NCBI GenBank assembly: GCA_047606565.1
Contig: JASGEH010000075.1
Span: 1-64,000 of the forward strand
DNA: 64,000 bases
Origin: Comamonas_F sp047606565
GTDB lineage: Bacteria > Pseudomonadota > Gammaproteobacteria > Burkholderiales > Burkholderiaceae_C
Reading direction: 5' to 3'
Each line of letters begins with the position of its first letter. Position 1 is the stretch's first letter. Made by a program: the position numbers and the translations under genes. The notes beneath the pieces were generated by a model. The model saw only the letters and a list, made by a program, of their open reading frames with translations, had not been told where the DNA came from and did not search any database. Below, one piece after another: positions 20,170-27,101 of this stretch.

Positions 20170-21093
20170 CTAACGTTCGCCCTTGCGGTAAGGCTTCATC
20201 AGCGCCTGCGGATAGCTGGCCTTGCGCGCCACCAGCACCAGCGCGGCGATCGACAGCAGGTAAGGCAGCATCAGGAAAACCTGGTAGGGCACGTCAATCG
20301 CACCGCTTTGCTGCAGGCGCAGTTGCAGGGCATCGAAAAAGGCGAACAGCAGCGCGCCGAGCAGCGCCTTGCCGGGCCGCCACGAGGCGAATACCACCAG
20401 CGCCACGCAGATCCAGCCGCGCCCGTTGACCATGTTGAAGAAGAAGGCGTTGAAGGCCGACAGCGTGATGAAGGCACCGGCCACGCCCATCAGCGCCGAG
20501 CCGATCACGATGGCCGCCGTGCGCGTGGCGGCCACCGGTACGCCCTGGCTCTCGGCAGCCTGCGGGCTTTCGCCCACCATGCGCACCGCCAGCCCGGCCG
20601 GCGTGCGGTAGAGCACCCAGGCGGTCAGCGGCACCAGCAGCAGCGCCAGCAGCGTCAGCGGGGTTTGCTGCGACAGGATGGGAATGGGCAGCCAGTCCAT
20701 CGGCGCGAAGGGCTGGATGGCCGGCGGCGTGCTGACTTTGGGAAAGGCCACGCGGTAGCCGAAGTAGCTCAGCGCCGTCGCCAACATCGTCACGCCCAGG
20801 CCCGAGACGTGCTGCGACAGCGCCAGCCCGACCGTCAGCGCAGCATGCAGCAGCCCGAAGGCCGCGCCGGTTGCCGCGGCCAGCGCGACGCCGCCCCACA
20901 GCGGCAGGCCCTGGTAGACGCCATACCAGCCGGCGAAAGCGCCGGCCACCATGATGCCCTCGATGCCCAGATTGAGAACGCCCGCGCGCTCGCACCACAG
21001 CACGCCCAGCGTGCCCAGGATCAGCGGTGTGGCGATGCGCAGCACGGCCACCCACAGCGAGGCGTTGGAGAGAAGGTCGAACAGTTCGCTCAT
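20170..21093 (-). CDS. Nucleoside/purine ABC transporter permease 2 (NupC type)
   Basis: A 307-aa permease of the BPD_transp_2 fold with about eight membrane segments. The segment GVLWCERAGVLNLGIEGIMVAGAF is the classic motif of BMP-dependent nucleoside permeases. It pairs with the preceding permease (4-bp overlap at 21090-21093) to form the channel of a BmpA-type importer. The substrate is probably a purine nucleoside or base, judged by the family and the deaminase next door. ureD follows at 17 bp. Confidence 0.9.
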   Translation of the reverse strand: MSELFDLLSNASLWVAVLRIATPLILGTLGVLWCERAGVLNLGIEGIMVAGAFAGWYGVYQGLPLWGGVALAAATGAAFGLLHAALTVGLALSQHVSGLGVTMLATALSYFGYRVAFPKVSTPPAIQPFAPMDWLPIPILSQQTPLTLLALLLVPLTAWVLYRTPAGLAVRMVGESPQAAESQGVPVAATRTAAIVIGSALMGVAGAFITLSAFNAFFFNMVNGRGWICVALVVFASWRPGKALLGALLFAFFDALQLRLQQSGAIDVPYQVFLMLPYLLSIAALVLVARKASYPQALMKPYRKGER

Positions 21094-22178
21094 GCAGCCT
21101 GCTTGGGAGATGTCGTTGATGTCCAGCGCACGCGGTAGCGGGTCAGCCACGTCGCGACCAGCACCGCCAGCAGCGCGGTCGCCACGATCACGTCGGCGAT
21201 GTAGCTGGGTACCCCGACCGCGCGGCTCATGCTGTCGGCTCCGACCAATACGCCGGCCACGAAAACCGCTGCCGCCACCACGCCCAGCGGGTTCAGCCCG
21301 GCCAGCATGGCGATCACGATGCCGGTGTAGCCATAGCCCGGCGACAGGTCGAGCGTGACGTAGCTGCTGCGCCCGGCCACCTCGATGGCGCCGGCCAGCC
21401 CGGCCAGCGCGCCCGACAGCAGCGCCGTCACGGCCAGCGTGCGGGTGATCGGGACCCCCGCGAAGCGCGCCGCCTCGGCATTGGCGCCAGTTGCGCGCAT
21501 GTCGAAGCCCAGCACCGTGAAGCGCTGCACCGCCCAGACCAGCAGCGCCAGCGCCACGGCCCACAGCAGGCCGGTGTGGATGCGCGTGCGCTCGACCAGC
21601 TTGCCCAGCTCCAGCTCGGGCTGCAGCGCCAGGCTCTGCGGCCAGCCCATGGCCATCGGGTCCTTCATGGGGCCGTCGAGCAGGGCCGAGACGCCCAGCA
21701 GCACGATGAAGTTGAGCAGCAAGGTGGTCACGACCTCGTCCACGCCCAACTGGCGCTTGAGCAGCGCCGGGCCCAGCAGCAGAAGGCCGCCGGCCAGCGC
21801 GGCGGCCAGCATCATCAGTGGAAACAGCAGCACTGGCGGCCACGCCAGGCCCACGCCGTCGTACAGGCCACCCACTGCCACGGCGGCCATGGCGCCGGCG
21901 TAGAGCTGGCCCTCGGCGCCGATGTTGTAGAGCCGGGCGCGGAAGGCCACGGCAGCGGCCAGCCCGGTCAGGATCAGCGGCACGGCGCGTGTCAGCGTCT
22001 CGCTCCAGGCGAACACCGAGCCGAAGGCGCCGCTCAGCAGCAACTGGTAAGTGCGGCCGACCGGCGCGCCCGCCAGGGCTACCAGCAAGGCGCTGACTGC
22101 CAGCGTGCAGGCGATGGCCGCCAGCGGGGCCAGCCATCGGGCGGTCCGGCTGGGCTGTGCGCGTGGCTCGATTCTCAT
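21090..22178 (-). CDS. Nucleoside/purine ABC transporter permease 1 (NupB type)
   Basis: A 362-aa permease, first of the pair. The N-terminus is basic (MRIEPRAQPSRTARW), then a membrane segment, then FRARLYNIGAEGQLYAGAMAA, the family hallmark. It contains GVDEVVTTLLLNFIVLLGVSALLDGPMKDP, typical of purine-type BMP permeases. It is translationally coupled to both neighbours: its ATG overlaps the ATPase stop (22175-22178), and its stop overlaps the next ATG. Confidence 0.9.
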   Translation of the reverse strand: MRIEPRAQPSRTARWLAPLAAIACTLAVSALLVALAGAPVGRTYQLLLSGAFGSVFAWSETLTRAVPLILTGLAAAVAFRARLYNIGAEGQLYAGAMAAVAVGGLYDGVGLAWPPVLLFPLMMLAAALAGGLLLLGPALLKRQLGVDEVVTTLLLNFIVLLGVSALLDGPMKDPMAMGWPQSLALQPELELGKLVERTRIHTGLLWAVALALLVWAVQRFTVLGFDMRATGANAEAARFAGVPITRTLAVTALLSGALAGLAGAIEVAGRSSYVTLDLSPGYGYTGIVIAMLAGLNPLGVVAAAVFVAGVLVGADSMSRAVGVPSYIADVIVATALLAVLVATWLTRYRVRWTSTTSPKQAA

Positions 22179-23755
22179 GGCCGGACCTCCAGGGTGGGCG
22201 GCGTGCCCGCCATGGCGAGGCCGAGCGTTTCGCGGCTCCATTGCGCGGCCTCGCGCGCGGCGCTGAGCCGGCCTTCGTGCATCACGGCGATGCGGTCGCC
22301 CAGCAGCATGACTTCGTCGAGGTCGTCGGAGATAACCAGGATGGCCGCGCCGGCGTCGCGCGCGGCGAACAACTGGCGGTGCACGAAGGCGACGGCGCCC
22401 ACGTCCAGGCCCCAGGTCGGCTGATGCGCCACGATCAGCCGTGCGGGCGGCTCGGGCTGGCCGTCGGGTGCCAGCAGCGCGCGGCCGAGGATGAGCTTTT
22501 GCATGTTGCCGCCCGACAGCAGGCGGGCGCTGCTCATCGGCCCGCCGCCGCGCACGTCGAAGGTTTCGAGGATGCGCCGGACGTAGCGCAGCGCCGGCTG
22601 GCGCCGGATCCAGCCCCAGCGCGACAGCGCGGGGCTGCGCAGGCGTTCGGCGACGGCGTTTTCCCACAGCGGCAGATCGCCGACTACGCCGGTGCCGTGG
22701 CGATCCTCGGGCACGCGCGCGATGCCGGCGTTCACGCCATCGGCCACGCGCGCCGGCAGCGGCGCGCCGGCGTAGAGCGCCTGGCCCGAGTGCAGCGGCC
22801 GCATGCCGCACAGCACGTCGGCCAGCGCCCGCTGGCCGTTGCCCGAGACACCGGCCACGGCCACGATCTCGCCGGCATCCAGCCGCAGGTCGACCTGGTC
22901 GAGGCGGTCGCGTGAGCCGGCTTCGCTGCAGGCGCCGCGCAGCTCGCAGACCGTGCGCTGCGCCTGGCGGGCAGCCGGCTGGCGGCCGGGGCGCTCCACC
23001 GCGCGCCCGACCATCCAGTTGGCGAGTTCGGCGGCGCTGGTTTCGGCCGCCGCCGCCGTGGCCACCAGCCGGCCCGCGCGCAGCACGGCCACGCGGTGCG
23101 ACACCCGCAGGACCTCGGCGAGCTTGTGGCTGATGAAGACGATGGACAGCCCCTGCGCGACCATCTGCGCGAGCGTCTCGAACAGGTCCTCGCTCTCGCG
23201 CGGCGTCAGCACGGCGGTCGGTTCGTCCAGGATCAGGATGCGCGCGTCGCGGTAGAGCGCCTTCAGAATCTCGACGCGCTGGCGCTCGCCCACGCTCAGG
23301 TCGCCCACCCGCGCGTCCGGGTCGACCGCCAGCCGGAAGCGCCGCGCCGTGTCGAGCAGCCGGGCGCGCCCCGCCGCGCGCGATGAAGCCAGGCGCCACA
23401 GCGATTCGGTGCCGAGCATCACGTTGTCCAGAACCGAAAGGTTGTCGGCCAGCGTGAAGTGCTGGTGCACCATGCCGATGCCGGCTTGCAGCGCGCGGCG
23501 CGGCTGTCCGGGCGGCAAGGGTTGGCCGAACACCTCGATGCGGCCGCTGTCGGCCACGTAGTGTCCGAACAGGATGCTCATCAGCGTGGACTTGCCGGCG
23601 CCGTTCTCGCCCAGCAGGGCCAGGATTTCGCCGCGCGCCAGCGTCAGGCTGATGCCGTCGTTGGCGAGCAGCGGGCCGAATCGCTTGGTGATGCCTTGCA
23701 GCGACAGCGCCGGCGGGCCGCCGCTGCTGTCGCTGCCGGGAAGGGGATGGCTCAT
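22175..23755 (-). CDS. Nucleoside/purine ABC transporter, double ATPase (NupA type)
   Basis: A 526-aa protein with two ABC domains in tandem, as in sugar and nucleoside importers. Domain 1 has Walker A GENGAGKSTLM, signature LSVGERQRVEILKAL and Walker B ILILDEPTAVL. Domain 2 has VAGVSGNGQRALADVL as a degenerate Walker A, signature LSGGNMQKLILGRAL and LIVAHQPTWGLDVG in place of a full Walker B. The degenerate second site is normal for the family. The ATG at 23755 (MSHPLP) is 10 bp after the binding-protein stop. Confidence 0.92.
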   Translation of the reverse strand: MSHPLPGSDSSGGPPALSLQGITKRFGPLLANDGISLTLARGEILALLGENGAGKSTLMSILFGHYVADSGRIEVFGQPLPPGQPRRALQAGIGMVHQHFTLADNLSVLDNVMLGTESLWRLASSRAAGRARLLDTARRFRLAVDPDARVGDLSVGERQRVEILKALYRDARILILDEPTAVLTPRESEDLFETLAQMVAQGLSIVFISHKLAEVLRVSHRVAVLRAGRLVATAAAAETSAAELANWMVGRAVERPGRQPAARQAQRTVCELRGACSEAGSRDRLDQVDLRLDAGEIVAVAGVSGNGQRALADVLCGMRPLHSGQALYAGAPLPARVADGVNAGIARVPEDRHGTGVVGDLPLWENAVAERLRSPALSRWGWIRRQPALRYVRRILETFDVRGGGPMSSARLLSGGNMQKLILGRALLAPDGQPEPPARLIVAHQPTWGLDVGAVAFVHRQLFAARDAGAAILVISDDLDEVMLLGDRIAVMHEGRLSAAREAAQWSRETLGLAMAGTPPTLEVRP

Positions 23756-23765
23756 CGCTGGCGGT

Positions 23766-24794
23766 TTACTTGGCCTTGGGCGCGGCGTCGTCGATCCTGA
23801 CGGTGAACTTGCCGGACTGGATGTCGGCCTGCCGCGCGGCGACCCGGGCCTTGAGGTCGGCCGGCACCTTGGACTCGAAGGTGCCCAGCGGCGCCAGCGA
23901 CGCGCCGCCATGTTTCATGTGCGAGTAGATGCCGTATTCCTCGCCCTTGAAGGTGCCGGCCTTGAGCTGGGCGATGGCGTGGTCGATGGACGGCTCGAAA
24001 TGCCAGAGCGCCGAGGCCACCACGTTGTCCGGGTACTGCGGCTGCGTGTTGATGACGTTGCCGATGACCAGCTTGCCGCGCTCCTTGGCGGCGTCGGCCA
24101 CGCCGAAGCGCTCGGCATACATCACGTCGGCGCCGGCGTCGATCATGGCGAAGGTGGCTTCCTTGGCCTTGGGCGGATCGAACCAGCTGTTGATGAAGCT
24201 GATGCTGAACGCAACCTGCGGGTTGACCTCGCGCGCGCCGGCCATGAAGGCGTTCATCAGGCGGTTGACCTCGGGGATCGGGTAGCCGCCGACCATGCCG
24301 ATCTTGTTGCTTTGGGTCATGCCGCCGGCGATCATGCCGGTCAGGTAGGCGGGTTCCTGGATGTAGTTGTCGAAGGTCGAGAAGTTGGGCTGCACGGGCT
24401 TGCCCGACGAGCCCATCAGAAAGGCCGTCTTGGGAAAGTCGCGCGCGACCTTGCGCATGGCGGCCTCGACCGGGAAGGCCTCGCCCACGATCAGGTCCTG
24501 GCCGCGCATGGCGTACTCGCGCACCACGCGCTCGTAGTCGGCGTTGGCGATGCTTTCGGTCGACTGGTACTCGATGTCGCCACGCGCCTCGGCGGCCTTG
24601 AGGGCCTGGTGGACGCGGCTGATCCACTGCTGCTCGTAGGGCACCGAGTAGATCCCGGCGACCTTGAGCTTCTTGCCGCCGGCCTGCGCATGCGCCGCGC
24701 CGGCCAGCGCCAGGCTGCCCGCGGCGCTCAGGATGGACGGCACCGCCGCGGCCAGTGCGGCGGCCGACGAGGCGAAGTGGCGACGATTGATCAT
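23766..24794 (-). CDS. BMP family substrate-binding protein (BmpA/Med type)
   Basis: A 342-aa periplasmic binding protein. A Tat-like signal (MINRRHFASSAAALAAA to AHAQA) is followed by KKLKVAGIYSVPYEQQWISRVHQAL. Family features include DLIVGEAFPVEAAM, FDNYIQEPAYLTGMIAGGMTQ and GMVGGYPIPEVNRLMNAFMAG. BMP proteins bind nucleosides or purine bases. I chose the ATG at 24794 with AGAAAGAAG just upstream; the 44 codons open upstream run through the promoter region. First gene of the transporter operon and behind the sigma-54 promoter at 24851-24866. Confidence 0.92.
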   Translation of the reverse strand: MINRRHFASSAAALAAAVPSILSAAGSLALAGAAHAQAGGKKLKVAGIYSVPYEQQWISRVHQALKAAEARGDIEYQSTESIANADYERVVREYAMRGQDLIVGEAFPVEAAMRKVARDFPKTAFLMGSSGKPVQPNFSTFDNYIQEPAYLTGMIAGGMTQSNKIGMVGGYPIPEVNRLMNAFMAGAREVNPQVAFSISFINSWFDPPKAKEATFAMIDAGADVMYAERFGVADAAKERGKLVIGNVINTQPQYPDNVVASALWHFEPSIDHAIAQLKAGTFKGEEYGIYSHMKHGGASLAPLGTFESKVPADLKARVAARQADIQSGKFTVRIDDAAPKAK

Positions 24795-24850
24795 GGACTT
24801 CTTTCTGTGATCGGTTGAGGAAGGGCGGGTGTTCGACCGTTCGGCTTGGC

Positions 24851-24866
24851 AGCAAAAGACGTGCCA
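24851..24866 (-). promoter_or_regulatory. Sigma-54 (-24/-12) promoter of the BMP transporter operon
   Basis: On the minus strand this reads TGGCACGTCTTTTGCT, an exact match to the sigma-54 consensus TGGCACG-N4-TTGCW. It lies between the deaminase stop and the binding-protein ATG and would start transcription near 24839, giving a leader of about 45 nt. Sigma-54 promoters need an activator such as NtrC, so nitrogen-limitation control is likely. Confidence 0.85.
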
Positions 24867-24903
24867 CTCGAAGGGGGTGCCGGGGAGCACGCACTGGGTT
24901 GTG

Positions 24904-25440
24904 CTAGGTCTTCCATGCCCCCACATGCGAGGCCGCGGCTTCCTGCAGCAGGGCGGGGCCGATGCATTCGATGGCCACGGGCGCGGCGCGGAAGACGTCG
25001 CGGCACGACAGCTCGGCGTCGCGCTGGTCGAGCCGTTCGCCCCGGAAGACGCGCAGCCGTTCGGCGTCGATGCCGAAGACCACGCGGCGGATGTTGGACC
25101 AGTAGATGGCGCCGGCGCACATCACGCAGGGCTCGCCGGAGGCGTAGAGGGTGGCGGTGGCCAGCGTCTCGCGGCTGTGGCGCGGGCTGGCCTGGCGGAT
25201 CGCCTCGGTCTCGGCGTGGGCGGTGCAGTCGCCGGTCTCGCCGTTGCGGTTCCAGGCCTCGGCCAGCACCTCGCCAGCGGCCGAGACGATGACCGAGCCG
25301 AACGGCCGGTTGCCGCGCGCGCGGGCCTGGTCGGCCAGCGCGATGGCGTGGCGCAGGTAGCGGCCATCGGCCTCGCCCAGGGGCTGCTCGGCAGGGCCGG
25401 CGAGGGCGGTGGCGTCGGTGCCTTGAGGGAGAGATGTCAT
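24904..25440 (-). CDS. CDA-fold nucleoside/guanine deaminase
   Basis: A 178-aa zinc-dependent deaminase of the cytidine-deaminase fold. The zinc and catalytic motif is TAHAETEAIRQA (H-A-E) followed by GEPCVMCAGAIYWSNIRRVVFG (P-C-x-x-C). This layout and the length fit Bacillus-type guanine deaminase (about 156 aa) and related nucleoside deaminases rather than TadA, whose gene neighbours are absent. Guanine to xanthine would fit the purine transporter and the riboswitch-like elements nearby, but substrate is an inference. The start is 7 bp after the stop of the NMT1-type binding-protein gene, so the two are cotranscribed. Confidence 0.82.
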   Translation of the reverse strand: MTSLPQGTDATALAGPAEQPLGEADGRYLRHAIALADQARARGNRPFGSVIVSAAGEVLAEAWNRNGETGDCTAHAETEAIRQASPRHSRETLATATLYASGEPCVMCAGAIYWSNIRRVVFGIDAERLRVFRGERLDQRDAELSCRDVFRAAPVAIECIGPALLQEAAASHVGAWKT

Positions 25441-25447
25441 GTTTTTC

Positions 25448-26512
25448 TTATGTCTTGGCGGGCAGCCATTGCGGGTTGAACAACTGCTCGACGCTGGGCT
25501 TGCGGGCCAGGCCGAACACCGAGGCGACTTCGTCGATCTGCGTGGCGAGCACTTCGGGGCGCACGTGGCCCAGGCCGATCTGCCGGCTTTCGGCGGTGAG
25601 CAGGTAGTCGCGCGTGATGGCCCAGCGCTGGCGCTCGACATCGAGGTTGAGGATGCCTTCGCGGGCCTTGATGGCGTGCAGCGCCGGTTCGGGATCGGCC
25701 AGCGTCTCGGTCATGGCGCGCCGGGTGGCGGCCAGGAAGGCGCGCACTGCCTCCGGCTGTTCGGCCAGCAGGCGCTGGCTGGCCAGGATGGCGTTGCCGT
25801 ACAGGTGGACACCGGCCTGGGCGTAGGCCAGCACCGCCAGCTCCTGCTGCGGGATGCGGGCGAACAGCGACACCGCCGAGTCGTGGAAATAGGTGGCCGC
25901 GTCGACGTCGCCGCGCACCACGACGTTGTCGCGTGCGCTGAAATCGGTGGTCACCCACTCGAAGAAATCGGGGCCGAACTGGCGCTTGCGCGCCACCATG
26001 GGCCAGCAGCGCCGGGTGGATTCGACCGCTGCGGCGGCGACGCGCTTGCCCTTGAGGCTGGCGAAATCGTCGCTCACGCCCTTGTCGCGGCGGCCGATGA
26101 TGACGAAAGGGGCGCGGTTGTAGTACTGGAAGACGGCCTGCACCGAGGCGCCGGCACTCTCTTGCGACTGGAATTCGATGAGCGCGCTGATGTCGCCCAG
26201 GCCGAGGTCGTAGGCGCCGCTGGCCACGCGTGTGATCGAGGCGACCGAGCCGGCGCCGACGTCGATGCTGACGTCCAGCCCGGCGTCGCGGTAATAGCCC
26301 CGGTTGAGTGCCAGGAAGAAGGGCGATGTCTGGCTGGTGACGCGGAAGTCGAGCGTGAACTTGAGGGGGATCGCGTTCGGCCGGGATTGCGCGTGCAGGG
26401 CGGGGGCGCCCAGGGTGGCGGTGCCGGCAAGGGCACCGGCCAGTGTTCGGGTCAGGGCGCTGGTGGACAAGGCGGGCGCGGGCAGCGCGGCGAGGAAGTG
26501 GCGTCGTTGCAT
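25448..26512 (-). CDS. NMT1/THI5-like ABC transporter substrate-binding protein
   Basis: A 354-aa periplasmic binding protein of the NMT1/SsuA type. A Tat-like signal (MQRRHFLAALPAPALS to LHAQS) precedes LKFTLDFRVTSQTSPFFLALNRGYYRDAGLDVSI, the family start. GSVASITRVASGAYDLGLGDISALIEFQ and FASLKGKRVAAAAVES are typical. The start is the ATG at 26512; open codons upstream belong to the leader RNA. No permease or ATPase of its class is adjacent, so it must use components encoded elsewhere. The first gene behind the minus-strand riboswitch-like element; the ligand is probably a purine product or other nitrogen compound, not certain. Confidence 0.85.
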   Translation of the reverse strand: MQRRHFLAALPAPALSTSALTRTLAGALAGTATLGAPALHAQSRPNAIPLKFTLDFRVTSQTSPFFLALNRGYYRDAGLDVSIDVGAGSVASITRVASGAYDLGLGDISALIEFQSQESAGASVQAVFQYYNRAPFVIIGRRDKGVSDDFASLKGKRVAAAAVESTRRCWPMVARKRQFGPDFFEWVTTDFSARDNVVVRGDVDAATYFHDSAVSLFARIPQQELAVLAYAQAGVHLYGNAILASQRLLAEQPEAVRAFLAATRRAMTETLADPEPALHAIKAREGILNLDVERQRWAITRDYLLTAESRQIGLGHVRPEVLATQIDEVASVFGLARKPSVEQLFNPQWLPAKT

Positions 26513-26575
26513 GGGGCGTTCTCGGACGGGATGGCTCGATCGGCCCGTGCGCAGCGCGCTGGCACGGACCGGTTT

Positions 26576-26634
26576 CGAGCAATTTCCGGGCGCTGCCACC
26601 CGACTGGGGCAGCGGCGCTGAACGCTTCTACTCG
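26576..26634 (-). ncRNA. Riboswitch-like leader element, copy 1 (NMT1/xanthine type candidate)
   Basis: On the minus strand a closing helix CGAGT / GCTCG encloses the block TAGAAGCGTTCAGCGC, a hairpin CGCTGCC / GGCAGCG, then CCCGGAAATT. The first 19 nt from GAGTAG and the ATTGCTC end are identical to the copy at 26891. It lies 63 nt upstream of the NMT1-protein ATG, with the predicted sigma-54 transcript start at its 5' edge. A further hairpin GGTCCGTGC / GCACGGGCC lies between it and the ATG without a T-run, so the output mechanism is unclear. The NMT1-motif xanthine class is inferred from gene association and my memory of the motif, not from a model search. Confidence 0.7.
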
Positions 26635-26646
26635 CCCCGGGGCTGA

Positions 26647-26663
26647 TGCAGAAAACATGCCAA
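26647..26663 (-). promoter_or_regulatory. Sigma-54-like promoter of the NMT1-protein/deaminase operon
   Basis: The minus strand reads TTGGCATGTTTTCTGCA: GG and GC separated by exactly 10 nt, with TTGGCA matching the -24 box and TGCA the -12 box. It would start transcription near 26636, right at the 5' end of the leader element (26634). Confidence 0.65.
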
Positions 26664-26775
26664 TGGCCGCTTGCCGTGGGCAGGTTGCGCGGTCATGGTC
26701 CAGGTGGGCTGCGTTGCGGCTGCCTGGTGCCGGTGTGTGCCGCGAGGGACTCGGGCGTGGCTTGCGCCTGTGGAT

Positions 26776-26801
26776 GGTGCATGCGGATTGCTGGATGCAC
26801 C
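26776..26801. promoter_or_regulatory. Inverted repeat between the two sigma-54-like promoters
   Basis: GGTGCAT-N12-ATGCACC. The half-sites GGTGCA and TGCACC are those of NtrC sites, but their orientation and spacing differ from the classic TGCACC-N5-GGTGCA. The centre is about 150 bp from the left predicted start and 100 bp from the right one, the usual place for a sigma-54 activator. Confidence 0.5.
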
Positions 26802-26863
26802 GGAAATGGGATCGACATCCGCGGCGTGAACGGGCACCCCGGGGCGCATGGCTTTTCTGGTGG

Positions 26864-26880
26864 CTGGTATGGCGTTTGCT
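26864..26880 (+). promoter_or_regulatory. Sigma-54-like promoter of the oxygenase gene
   Basis: CTGGTATGGCGTTTGCT has CTGG and TTGCT boxes with GG-N10-GC spacing. The start would fall near 26890-26891, the first base of the plus-strand leader element. Confidence 0.65.
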
Positions 26881-26890
26881 TGACCCGAAA

Positions 26891-26962
26891 CAAGAGTAGA
26901 AGCGTTCAGCGCGACCGGGCGGCCTGCCTTGCAGGCTTTGGGTTGGCGGGTCATTGCTCTTG
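26891..26962 (+). ncRNA. Riboswitch-like leader element, copy 2 (NMT1/xanthine type candidate)
   Basis: A 72-nt element with closing helix CAAGAGT / GCTCTTG, the conserved block AGAAGCGTTCAGCGC, helix GACC / GGTC enclosing a GCCTGC / GCAGGC hairpin, and ATT before the closing strand. Against copy 1 the closing helix differs but still pairs (A-T here, C-G there). The 3' strand CTCTTGAAG (26957-26965) can instead pair with CTTCAAGAG (27006-27014), which would break the closing helix: a plausible switch. Inside that alternative stem, GGCCGG / CCGGCC (26968, 26990) and GTGGG / CCCAC (26983, 27001) interleave as a possible pseudoknot. It leads into the 2OG oxygenase gene. Confidence 0.72.
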
Positions 26963-27101
26963 AAGCGGGCCGGGGTTCCTGTGTGGGTACCGGCCGATTC
27001 CCCACCTTCAAGAGTTGCCGTCGTCTGCTGCTCGGCCGTCCATCCCTGGATGGTGTGGCGTGCGATACCGCTCCTGGAACATAAAAGACAGGACTGACTG
27101 C

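Noticed and set aside
26615..26912. 19-bp perfect inverted repeats flanking about 260 bp, as in a MITE
   Set aside because: No target-site duplication, the conserved parts extend asymmetrically into paired RNA helices with matched base changes, and each arm sits just downstream of a sigma-54-like promoter facing a gene. Divergent RNA elements explain it better.
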